Shown: piece by piece, positions 54,522-64,000 of the stretch
How the letters are laid out: each line of letters begins with the position of its first letter
How positions within the stretch are numbered: the stretch's first letter is position 1
From: Falciphora oryzae
Lineage: Eukaryota; Ascomycota; Sordariomycetes; Magnaporthales; Magnaporthaceae
Direction of reading: 5' to 3'
DNA: 64,000 nt
NCBI GenBank assembly: GCA_000733355.1
Contig: JNVV01000003.1
Location: 1,320,505 to 1,384,504, forward strand
The notes under the pieces: generated by a model
Told to the model about the DNA's origin: nothing
What the model saw: only the letters and a program-made list of their open reading frames with translations
Database searches by the model: none
Made by a program: the position numbers and the translations under genes

Positions 54522-56655
54522 AGCAATTTTGATGGCTATAAGCGGTGGGATGGAGAAAAGATGCAGCAATGGCCGCGCTGGCGCTGGGCAGTGCTTTGGA
54601 ACCATCGTCTTCTAGATGGAGCGAGGTCGTGTCCACGCGCGCTAGAACCATGGCTTGGTAATACTCTTGCCATGTGTGTCTGCGTAATTGTAGCTCCGAA
54701 TTATTAGCATCAGAGTTTCTCAGCCTCGATGGAGTCCAGGCATCACTCCTCCAAGGGCATGGCGAGTTGGAGGGACTGTCGGCTCTGTGACCCGCCGGCG
54801 CCCTGGGATCGACAGGAGCTTTGTCGTTCCGCAAATTAGGAGACGGCGCTGAGCGGCGACGGAGCGTCATCTCCATGGTCTCCTCGCAAGCGACAGGGAC
54901 AAGCGGCCCGGCTCGACGGGATTTTTCTGAACAGTCCAGTGTGGTGTTGCATCGACCCAGAGATCGCCAGCGTCGAGGGTTGGCACACAGGTCAAGGGAA
55001 ACACGCTCAGGGGTCATAGCAATCTATTTGTGCGCCGCGGGTCCTGGCATGTCTCTCGAGCCAAACAATGGTTAGCCTTTTGTCGGCTGCCAGCCCGTCC
55101 CCACATTTCTCGGGGGTGCTACGCCCGGCAAAAAACCTCCAGCAAGTGAGCGCGTTCTCAGTCCCACCAGACTGGACTGCAACCAAAGCACTGGTTCTCT
55201 TCCCTTCCCAGCGAGCAGCCCCCAACTCTGGTCAGCCGTGCAGTTACTGACCCCAACCGATCGAGGCCAGCTTCAAACCCATCGGTATTCTCCGCACGCA
55301 TCCCTCATTCTTGGCTGCAGAATGCCCCGAAAGAACTGCAATAATAGTCCCATGGCGGGTGCATGAGGCGGGAGGAATCCTCCTACCCTCCCCACTTGGA
55401 CGCTCTCGCTTGCCGTTTCGCTGGACACCTATCCGACGCGGCCCTGCCCCAGAATCCGACATGTCAAGGCGCCTACCGAGGCTCTTACATTTCTTGTCCC
55501 AAGCTTGCCCCGTTCGTCGACCGCCCGGGACAAGCCCCTCGGCAAGCAGGTCACAATGCACATATTGCCGGCTGATTCGAGTCGGAGCGTCCTAGCCGCC
55601 CACTGCTGAGCCAGCAGGATTTGCGTCGCTCTCCCTCGGTCATCGTTGCTGGTTCTAGGGCCATAGCCGAATGACACCTCCGGAGCGGCGCCCCCGATGA
55701 TAGCAGCATTCGGCCTCCGGACCTCGACAGAGGTTGTTGTCGAGCCCCCGAGCTCCGGAGGCCCCATCGGCGCTTCTTCGAGGGTCAGCTCGTTCACGGT
55801 GCTCTGTGTCTTAGTGGCCTTGCCGACACTGTTCGTTTCTTGCTCCTCTGCGACGGCCTCCGCCTGCAGACAGGCACAAAAGAAATCTCCCCTATAGGAC
55901 TTTAGCCGGTCGGCCCGCGGCCGCAGCACCTTGTCCGAGCGCCGAGCACCCGATAGTTGCGCATCCCTTGGCTCACGCCCGTGTCTTGGTCCCGCAAATC
56001 GCCGTCGTCTTGGCCGAGGATCACATCGGTGAGGTCAGTCGTGTTTACCGCAGTAGGGCTTCGTCCACCCGCTGACAAGACCTTGGCTGACCGTCCGATA
56101 GTTGAATCTTTATAGGCCTCCCCATACCCTCACGTTCAGGAAGGTCATGATGGACGCCCCATGGCCGGTACTCACGACGGCACCAAGGATGAGCAGTGCC
56201 GTGACAGATGGCGGCGGGCTTGGCCCTTCCCAATCCATGATAGTCCGGCCCGTCACCAATTTCCATTAGACACGCCGCGTGTGAACTGAGCTAGGCACTC
56301 TATTGCCCCTTTGTGTCTCTCCTGTCGACAATGTCGGGAGGGCGCGATGAGCGCCGAGAAATTGACGCGGCACGGCGTCCCTAAGGGTCATTTGCGAGGC
56401 CAAGCAACATCCCGTCGTCTGCTGCCATTCCACGCGAGTGGGATAAACCGAGAACCTCCTTGATGTCTTCATTCGACTCTTGGCCTGCTACGGATGTCGG
56501 GAGACACCCATGCCCCCTTTCGGCATCAGTCTCTCCGTCACGCGGAATGGGGAGATGCGCGAGGGCAGGGAGAAGTGGTTATTGAAACCTTGGTATGGGT
56601 GACAGGAAGACGGCATCGCGGCGATCCCATCAAGGTGGTCGAACAACTCCGGGCA
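54522..56655. other. Intergenic, no gene recognised
   Basis: About 2.1 kb upstream of the cellobiohydrolase gene. A minus-strand open frame at 55429-55929 (166 codons) contains a plausible stretch, VNELTLEEAPMGPPELGG, but has no recognised family, splice extension or signal, so it is not called as a gene. Confidence 0.45.
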
Positions 56656-56662
56656 TATAAAA
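56656..56662 (+). promoter_or_regulatory. Probable TATA box of the GH7 gene
   Basis: TATAAAA lies 131 bases upstream of the GH7 start codon, a normal spacing for a highly expressed, inducible fungal cellulase gene. Confidence 0.55.
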
Positions 56663-56792
56663 CATCGCGTCTGTCCTGGTGTTCAAGGGGTCGGGTCGTC
56701 ATATCACTCGTGCTTACCATCGAGAAACAAAGAGCTCTGCAGCAGCTCACTCGCCAGCACTCCTTAACTTTGAACTTGCTCTCCTGCCCATC

Positions 56793-58290
56793 ATGAAGCG
56801 CTCGCTCTGTGCCTCCCTCTCGATGCTGGCCGCTGCTGTCGGCCAGCAGGTTGGTAAGGAAACGTCGGAAACGCACCCCAGGATGACCTGGCAGAGGTGC
56901 ACGGCCGCAGGGTCGTGCACCAACGTCAACGGAGAGGTCACCATCGATGCCAACTGGCGTTGGGTGCACGACACCGGTGGCTACACCAACTGCTACGAGG
57001 GCAACGCCTGGAACTCGCAGATCTGCAGCACCAACGCTGACTGCGCCAAAAAGTGCGCTGTCGAGGGTGTCAACTACAGCCAGACCTACGGCGTGTCGAC
57101 GAGCGGCAATGCTCTGACGCTCAAGTTTGTCACGGAGCACGAGTACGGAACCAACGTCGGGTCGCGCATGTACCTGATGAACGGCGCCTCCAAGTACCAG
57201 ATGTTCACCCTGATGAACAACGAGTTCGCCTTTGATGTCGACCTGTCCACTGTTGGCTGCGGCCTTAACAGCGCCCTGTACTTTGTCGCCATGAAGGAGG
57301 ACGGCGTAAGATTAAACTCCTCTCCCGCTTATCTCACACTTCGCACCGCCGAAACTGACACTATTCCGCCCCGTAGGGTATGTCTTCTGAGGCGAGCAAC
57401 GCGGCAGGAGCCAAGTACGGAACGGGTTACTGTGATGCCCAGTGCGCCCGTGACCTCAAGTTCGTCGGCGGCCAGGCCAATATCGAGGGCTGGCAGCCGT
57501 CGGAGACGGACGAGAACGCGGGCGTGGGCCGGCTGGGCGCGTGCTGCGCCGAGGTCGACATCTGGGAGTCCAACAGCGAGGCGTTCGCCTTTACGCCGCA
57601 CCCGTGCGAGAACAACAACTACCACGTGTGCGAGGACCAGGGCTGCGGCGGCACCTACTCGGACGACCGCTTCGCCGGCGGCTGCGACGCCAACGGCTGC
57701 GACTACAACCCCTACCGCATGGGCAACCCGGACTTCTACGGCCCGGGCAAGACCATCGACACCAAGAAGAAGTTCACCGTCATCTCGCGCTTCGAGCCCG
57801 GCCGCCAGTACCAGATCCTGGTCCAGGACGGCCGCACCATCGAGGTCCCGGGGACCAAGTTCGACGGCATCCCCGGCGAGAACGCCCACCTCACCCCCGA
57901 GTTCTGCGAGGCCCAGTTCCGCGTCTTCGACGACCGCGACAGGTTCAACGAGGTCGGCGGCTTCACGCAGCTCGACGCCGCCGTCCGCATCCCCATGGTT
58001 CTGGTCATGTCCATCTGGGCCGATGTATGTTTGCTTCTCCTCGGTATCCTCCAGTGCCAACGTCAAGGCGCCATGGCTGACTTGTATCCCCTTGATCACA
58101 GCACTACGCCAACATGCTCTGGCTCGACTCCATCTACCCGCCCGAGAAGGAGGGCCAGCCCGGCGCCGCTCGTGGCCCTTGCCCTCAGGACTCGGGCGTC
58201 CCGGACCAGGTCGTCTCGGAGCAGGCCAGCTCCAAGGTCATCTGGTCCAACGTCCGTTTCAGCCCCATTGGCAGCACCCACAGGGTCTAG
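56793..58290 (+). CDS. GH7 cellobiohydrolase (CBH1-type), single domain, 449 aa
   Basis: GH7 cellobiohydrolases release cellobiose from reducing ends of cellulose, by a retaining mechanism. Three exons, 56793-57305, 57377-58024 and 58102-58290, join in phase 0 at both junctions. The signal peptide MKRSLCASLSMLAAAVG precedes the mature QQVGKETSETHPRMTWQRC. The catalytic signature is CCAEVDIWESNSEA, giving nucleophile Glu230, Asp232 and acid/base Glu235. Tunnel-loop and cysteine blocks such as NWRWVHDTGGYTNCYEGN, CGLNSALYFVAMKEDG and GTGYCDAQCARDLKF are present. The length and the retained loops favour cellobiohydrolase over endoglucanase. The protein ends right after the catalytic domain (FSPIGSTHRV), with no linker or CBM1. 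Nearby are other secreted hydrolases, but they are not a tight cluster. Confidence 0.92.
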
Positions 58291-59338
58291 GGGGGTCTCC
58301 GACACTGCCGAGCTCCCCGACGCACACGGACTCAGAAAAAGGAGGCTGCTTGTCCCGATGGCAGTCAGAAGTCTCGCCATGGACTTCTGGCTTGCATCTA
58401 CCTCCCGATCCCTGACAAAATATGGTGAATAGCACCACTTTCTGTGCATACTAGGATGATAGCTTTCTCAATCCTTCGATATCCGTAGCTTCAGTAGCAG
58501 GCCGCCCTTCAACCTGAGGCTATTACTTACATGAACCCAAATTCGACATAGGCCATCACGGATTTACAAAATTTTCTTGTCTGAAGGCGCCACGTGAGGG
58601 GCTAATATGCCCGTGTCATTAAGCTATAGAGGTAGGCTCCAGTAGTTGCGCGGAGAAAGCACTGTCGGCCACGACAAGTGCTTGTTTCATCCGTTGGCGG
58701 GGTTTCCCTTTGGTCTAATTCAATCTACCAGACTCCCGTCTCAAGACACCGTGTCTACAAAGGCTGCACATAAAACTGCACAGATAGCTCTGTCCCTGGG
58801 AGACTGATTCGGCAGTGCAGATGGGGAGAGAGGCTGTCGAAGTCCACGAGATTGTTGGTCGATACCAGACTCGCGGTAACTGACGTGTGTCGAGCTGCCG
58901 ACACCCCTGACATCTCATCAGCGCCTCAGGGGTGCCCCTTCAGGATCGGCTTCTGGGTTTGCCATGGAACTGTACAAACGGTAATGGCTGCTTTTATAGT
59001 TCGCTCGGCATATCTTGATCGGGGCGAGCCCTATTTACCAACGCCAGTGTCCATAATCGAGAGTCACGTCTGGTACTGGTGCAGCCTCTCCTTTCGTTTC
59101 TGGACCACAGGCGGCGCGTGGACAGCACCATAGCGGACCCAGATGTACCGGTCATGGCAATCAATGACCATGCACGTCACTTTTCTGCTCGTTGTCTGGG
59201 GACGTCTCTGTGCTGTCACAGCATGCACCAGGCACAATTAAGCATACCCGCCTTTTTCGAAGGCATTGGATTATAGCGACTAACCTATAACACCCACCGC
59301 CGCACGCAAACTACCTCTCGCGCCAAACCAGGACGCGG
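58291..59338. other. Intergenic between GH7 gene and carbonic anhydrase relic
   Basis: About 1 kb. The missing N-terminal exon of the carbonic anhydrase relic was looked for here and not found. No other gene is seen. Confidence 0.5.
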
Positions 59339-59891
59339 CAGTCGCCCATCGCGCTCAGCCTCAACGGCCTCGCAACTAACCACAACCTCAGCTTCAACTA
59401 CCTGACCAACGTAACCGGCAACTTCTACAACTGGGGCCACGGCGCAGGCAGACGGCGTCACGGGCAACCCCTCGCCCACGTTCGATAACGAGACCGTGTT
59501 CCTAGTCGGGTGGCGCCTGCGCGCACCCGCTGACCACTCCGTCAACGGCGACCGGTCGCGCGCCGTGCTGGCGATCCGCGTTAGCCCGGGGAGCCGCGAC
59601 GAGCCGTTCGTGTCGCAGCTGCCGACTCCCTTTATCGGGTTCGACGGCACCGCGGGGGTCGTGCGGCAGACGGAAATGAACATAGTGCTCGCGCTCGAGA
59701 GCGTGTCCATGTTCGACGAGTACTGGACGTACGAGGGCAGCCTGACCAGCCCGCCGTGCGAGGGCGTCCGCTGGTTCGTGGCGAGGGGCGTCATGTTCAC
59801 CAGCGTGGAGCAGATGCAGGACATACTGGCTGTTAGCACATACAGCGCAAGGGCCGAACAGGATGTTTGGATGCATCGGATAAACGCGTGA
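59339..59891 (+). pseudogene. Alpha-carbonic anhydrase relic, zinc ligands lost
   Basis: The sequence matches fungal secreted alpha-carbonic anhydrases: RQSPIALSLNGLATNHNLSF, NVTGNFYNWGHG, ADGVTGNPSPTFDNET, PADHSVNGDRSR, TEMNIVLALESVSMFDEYWT and the C-terminal YEGSLTSPPCEGVRWFV. It is broken in several ways. The N-terminus and signal peptide are absent. The frame shifts after GHG, near 59433-59447, with about five residues missing. The H-x-H zinc pair expected before APADHS is R-L-R (59514-59522). The stretch carrying the third zinc His (AEMHFVH type) is deleted between GDRSR and AVLAIRV. The C-terminal frame remains open to 59891. It cannot encode an active enzyme. Confidence 0.75.
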
Positions 59892-60148
59892 GAAGGAGTA
59901 GACAGGGTGGTTGGGGCGATGGGAGAAGAATCCTTCCCGTCCTGTCAGGCTGAGTGTTCAAGTATGTACGATTACGATTTGGTCAGGGAAAAACAAGCAA
60001 GCGAACAAAAGAGATAACCTATTCAACTAGGTGAAGAACGCAAGACCAGTCTATGTTAACACCCTCGCTCATGCAGATTCCCTAATCCCACAAAGAAGTA
60101 CCTTCCAGCTAGCCTTTTCATGTATATAGCACAGCGTGCTGTCCTTGT

Positions 60149-61668
60149 CTAGAAGCAAAAGACCTGATCGGTCATCTTGGAGCTCGCCCCAGGCTTCTCA
60201 AATCCCAGCTCGACAAGCGACTCCTTGGCGGCGTTGACCATGCCCGGAGGCCCGCACAACATGACCTTGGAGTCTGACGCAGGAGTCGGCATCCTCTCGG
60301 CTAGGACGTTGCGGGTAACGTAGCCGGCGCCGTACTCCCAATCGGCGGGCGGCTGGTCCAGGAGGTAGTACAGCTTGAGGTTCTTGGGGTAGCGTCTCGC
60401 AAAGGCCTCAAGCTCGTCGCGCAAAAGGATATCGCCCTCGGTGCGGTTCGCGTACACCAGGCTGATCTGGGTCGTGTCCCAGGGGTCCTCGCAGATGGCG
60501 CGGATCAGCTGGTACATGGGCGTGATGCCCGTGCCGCCGGCGACCATGCCGATGCGGCGAGCTAGGCCGCGCCGGTAGCGCATCGCGCCCTTGGGCCCGC
60601 GGAACTGCACCTCGTCGCCTACCTCGAGGCTCGCAAGGTACTTGCCCGTCAGCAGGCCGTCCGGGTAGCAGCGCACGACGAGCTCGAGGACGCCGCGGTC
60701 CGAGTTGTTGGACGTCGGCGTGTAGGACCGCGACACGGCCTGGCCGTCGACCACGGCGCGGATCGAGACGTGCTGGCCGATCGGGAGGCCCAGGACCGTC
60801 GTCTTGGTCGGCAGCGCAAAGACGAAGCGGTACACGCCCGGCGCGAGGAGCTCTTTTGTCACCAGAGGCAGCGTGTGGTACGTCGTCGCGTCCAGCCAGC
60901 CCCTCTGGAGCAGCGGGTCCGGCTTGGTGGCGGTGGTCGCCTTGATGCGCGGCGGGTACCGCATGAAGCCACTCTCGAAGTGTATGATCTGGGAGGCTTT
61001 CCGCGCCGCCAGGCCGCCGGCAATGGCGAAGATCGCCGACGCCAAGGCGAAGCCCCCGAGAAAGCCCGGTCCGCCGCCGTGGCGCGACGAAGATGGCGAT
61101 GGGAAAAAAGTCAGCCAAGGAAGCAGCGAGCGGCTGAGGCTCGCTACGACAGAGGCTTCGTCTAGTGCTGGGATAACACGAATCGCTTGTGTGATGGCGG
61201 CCACGCCTGCGACTGCGGCTGTTGCGGCTACTGCTTTTGATCCCAGAATTCTTCCCCTGGCGCTCCCGGAGCTCAAAGATTCGGCGGGCGCTCTCACAGC
61301 GACGCGGACCTGCTTCGGGGCCGGTTTCCTAGAAGCGCCGCCCTTCAACTTGCCCACGCGAAAGGAAGCCATGATCTCAGAGGCATCCTCAGAGTGGCCT
61401 GCACTGTCGAAGGCTTCGCTAGCATCTTGCCCTGCGGCTTCGATGAGAACATCCGCGCCACCCGGGTGATCGTGGATGTATTTTGTGACATCGTAGACTA
61501 TAGTCGAGTAACAAGTTAGCTGGATGCACGAGGAACCCCACGACAAAAATGCCCAAGCGCTATGCAAGGATTCGACATGCCTTGGCCGTGGATCACCATC
61601 CAACAGTTGTCGCCATCTTTGTGGGCCGCCACATCCTTGAAGCTGTATTCGACGTCTTCTGCCGACAT
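60149..61668 (-). CDS. Cytochrome b5 / NADH-cytochrome b5 reductase fusion, 478 aa, GC-AG intron
   Basis: The protein joins a cytochrome b5 heme domain to a membrane segment and a cytochrome b5 reductase module, so it likely passes electrons from NAD(P)H via FAD to heme and on to membrane acceptors such as lipid desaturases. Two exons, 61668-61581 and 61497-60149, join in phase (G|TC) as IHGQVYDVTKYIHDHPGG. The intron starts GCATGT after CAAG and ends CTATAG, so it is GC-AG. Heme ligands are probably His40 (HPGG) and His64 (SAGHSEDA). A Gly/Ala-rich hydrophobic segment (GGFALASAIFAIAGGLAARK) lies near 195. The reductase has RSYTPTS for FAD, GGTGITPMYQL for NAD(P)H, and CGPPGM. It ends VFCF with the terminal Phe of the family. 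Confidence 0.88.
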
Positions 61669-62934
61669 GGCGCTTGTTCTCAATGTGGCCGGTATGAGGA
61701 TGGGTATTCTGGAATTGCCTCAGTGTCTCGAGCAGGAATCGAGTATACTATGTAGCCAGGCAAAAAGGGTATAGTGCCGCCTGCTTGTGGTTTCGTGACG
61801 TCTCCATTCCTCGACGCAAGTCGACGAGGGCACGAGACAGCGACTAGCCTGTTATTTATTCCTCAATGCCCTCTCGACGCCACCCCGACACGGACGGCAT
61901 GCCCGGCCTGGTCGACCGGGAGCTGGGATGACCATTGCAGGGCCCGAGGTGCCGAGGCTCATTATCCACGGCGTCTCGGCGCGACCGGGCGCCCCGTCTC
62001 GCCTCGGTCGAGTCCCCGAATGGAGCATTTTGGGTGGAGGGTCCATCGACTCCAGTCCCGCAGGCCTTGAATTTGGTTCTGGAAAGGACCAAGACGCATC
62101 AATGGAAAAGGGTGCGCAAAACGGAACCGTATCAGTAAGCTCGGAAACAACCGGGGCTCGAAGCAGTGGAGCACAGGAGGCGTTGATTACTGAAAGGACG
62201 AATGGGACGATAGCATCAATGAAGACTTGTGCTGGAACACCACAAATTCATGCTGCAGGCTTGCTTCCCTGTCCGCGGCTCTTTCTGGGGCGCCTACCGG
62301 CACCAGCGTGTCGGGATCCACCCCTGCAGCCGAGGCTTGTGTGCCACCGGCCAGCAACTTTTTCCTTTTGACGCGACCTCATTCGCCAGTGCGTCGGCCC
62401 ATCCGCTGGGCCCCTTGGACGGGCAATCTCTGCCGCTGATCGCCAGGGCCTTGTTTCCCGGCATCACACCCTCGAAAGCCCCACCTGGACTTCGCCTCTG
62501 GACGCTGTCGGGGCTCCGATGGGATTTTTCAACTCCCTTTTTGTGATTATCTTCCGTCCCACTCGAGCCGACTGCCTCGGCAAGACCGCGAACGAGCCAG
62601 CTCCTTGGGTTGCATGGTTGACACCGCGGACTTGCCGGAAGGCGGCGCCGAGCGTCGACTTGACTGGAGCATGACGGAATGCCGAAAATCGCTGGTTCCG
62701 CGTCGCGGCGGAGGGGCGATGATATATATCGGGAGGATGGCCATGCTGGCCAAGGGTTCGTCCTGTCATGTCGGTTTTTGCCCTGTCGACTTGTCTCAGA
62801 CAGCAGCCCCCGTGGGTTATAGTCCAAAGCATCACACCTTGAATACCAGCTTACTAAAGTAATTTTGGTTCTTCTGTCACCTTGTTCCTGGGCTTTGGCA
62901 AGCAGATAACTTCGCCATCGCTGCCATAGCCGCC
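61669..62934. other. Divergent interval, b5 reductase fusion / P450
   Basis: About 1.27 kb between divergent starts. Open frames at 62294-63106 (minus) and 61928-62371 (plus) have no motif and overlap the P450 start or lack any context. Promoters of both genes lie here. Confidence 0.5.
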
Positions 62935-64000
62935 ATGTCTTCCGGGCTGTTTTACCTCCTGGGCGACGCCCCGTCAACCGCAAGAGAGGTGGAAATCCCT
63001 TCAGGCACCGACGAGGAGGGCCTCCAGCACCTGGTGTCGTCACACTTCGCCATCGTCGATCCGTCCGGTAAGCAGTCCGCTCTCCATCGCACGTCACCCA
63101 GGGCACCCGCTAACGCTGTTTGTCTCCAGGTGTTGGTTTCGTCTCGCCCGCTGTGGCCCTAACCACAGTCGCCGAGGTGCTGGCTGCTGCAGACCCGGTT
63201 GCCATCACTATCGATGGCAAGGCAGTTCGTGAAGTTCCCGGCCCGACAGGGCTGCCCTTCATCGGGAACTACTTTGAAGTGTACCCAGACCATCTCGGCA
63301 ACCATCAGCGGCTGTTCGAGAAGTACGGGCCCATGTTCAAGACAAATAACATGGGGAGCGTCATTTACCACACAAACGACCCCCGGCTGGCAAACATCGT
63401 CTTTGCGGAGAGCGACTTCTTCAGCAAGAAGCTGATCGAGGGTCATCCGCTGCACCCCATCAAAAACAAGGAAGCCGGCGTCTTCCTGGGGGATACCGAC
63501 ACTCCCGAGTGGCGCGAGATTCACAAGTTCCTGCCTCCTGCGCTAGGGCCCAAGGCCGTGAGGCATTACGCACCCACGATGCAAACAACCGTTGAGGACT
63601 CGTTCAGAGCTTTCGACGAGCTCGATGAGAAAGACGAGGTATGGCCAGCCCATATTCTGAATCCCTTTTCCTCTGGTTACTTGGTTTGCCCTCCAATCTT
63701 ACTTAGTCTTGCTAACACTCCCTCCCTGCAGGCCTGGAACGTCTACTCGTACATGCTCAAGCTTGGCTCGCAAGCGGTCGGCAAGCTTGTGCTAGGTCTT
63801 AACTTCAACCACTTCACTTCAGCAAACGCGCCGCCACACGAGATGGTCATTCGAATCGCGCAGTCGCTGGAGTTGAACAAGAAGGTGACGGCTATGGGCA
63901 GCTGGTATGGGATGCTGCCATTTGGCCCCCCGCAACAGCTTCGCGACGCCAGGGTCAGGATAGAACAGATGATGCAGGAGTCGATCGCCAACGCTTCCAA
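62935..64000 (+). CDS. Cytochrome P450, 5' part, cut by window edge
   Basis: Exons 62935-63067, 63130-63638 and 63732 onward join in phase; 303 codons are visible and the gene continues past 64000. The protein opens with an unusual acidic, soluble-looking stretch of about 80 residues (PSTAREVEIPSGTDEEGLQH, SSHFAIVDPSGVGF) instead of a signal anchor. The P450 hinge PGPTGLPFIGNYFEVYPDHL follows, then LFEKYGPMFKTNN, the B-C region GDTDTPEWREIHKFLPPALG and a helix with KLGSQAVGKLVLGLNFNHF. The heme-binding Cys motif would be downstream. The layout recalls soluble or self-sufficient fungal P450s, but a reductase domain cannot be seen here. It is divergent from the b5 reductase fusion, another redox gene. 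Confidence 0.8.

Noticed and set aside
55429..55929. 166-codon minus-strand open frame
   Set aside because: No recognised family, signal peptide or splice extension; composition does not separate it from chance.
58268..58432. C-terminal CBM1 or linker continuing the GH7 enzyme in another frame
   Set aside because: The alternative frame after FSPIGSTHRV has neither Ser/Thr-rich linker nor the CBM1 cysteine pattern.
60770..61469. Plus-strand frames opposite the b5 reductase fusion
   Set aside because: Antisense shadows; the minus strand carries complete heme, FAD and NAD motifs.
1..64000. CRISPR array, bacterial operon or prophage-like system
   Set aside because: Introns, codon use and gene families are all fungal nuclear; no spaced direct repeats were found.

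Overview
The window is nuclear DNA of a filamentous ascomycete, most likely a Sordariomycete and possibly Chaetomiaceae-like. The evidence is short GT-AG introns with CTAAC-type branch points, GC-rich codons, Zn2Cys6 and PTH11-like genes, LysM and plant cell-wall enzymes (GH7, GH131, sedolisin), and gene families with recognisable fungal-only architecture. There are no bacterial operons, rRNA genes or CRISPR arrays, and I found no tRNA gene. Gene models were built by hand from splice-site phase and protein-family continuity, so exon ends are inferred from sequence and not confirmed by RNA.

Region 1 (about 0.9-19.8 kb) is a dense housekeeping block: nucleoporin NUP49 (-), polyadenylation factor FIP1 (+), RNA polymerase III subunit RPC31 (-), an Hsm3/PSMD5-like proteasome chaperone (+), the Golgi ARF exchange factor SEC7 (-), pyruvate dehydrogenase E2 (+) and a Zn2Cys6 regulator (+). 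Several pairs are divergent and share 0.4-1.2 kb promoter intervals.

Region 2 (about 19.8-38 kb) is sparse and accessory. It holds a secreted protein with a duplicated cysteine module, a small conserved fungal protein with a GC-AG intron, a broken DUF7730-type gene, a disordered 722-residue protein, a LysM secreted protein with a second GC-AG intron, a PTH11/rhodopsin-like membrane protein and a decayed gene at 36.9-37.8 kb.

Region 3 (38-44 kb) is an Hst3/Hst4-type sirtuin with a large insertion in its core, followed by a long gene-poor interval.

Region 4 (44-64 kb) is rich in secreted proteins and gene decay. A GH131 glucanase, an S53 sedolisin and a secreted lactonase-type propeller are followed by a 294-bp solo LTR with a perfect 5-bp target duplication and a DUR3-type urea transporter pseudogene with at least three lesions. 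Then come a GH7 cellobiohydrolase without a cellulose-binding module, an alpha-carbonic anhydrase relic that has lost its zinc ligands, a cytochrome b5/b5-reductase fusion with a third GC-AG intron, and the 5' part of a cytochrome P450 cut by the window edge.

I do not see a clear new multi-gene system. The most unusual signals are three GC-AG introns in three unrelated genes, the intact solo LTR next to a dying transporter, the carbonic anhydrase relic, the split sirtuin core and the duplicated-cysteine secreted protein.
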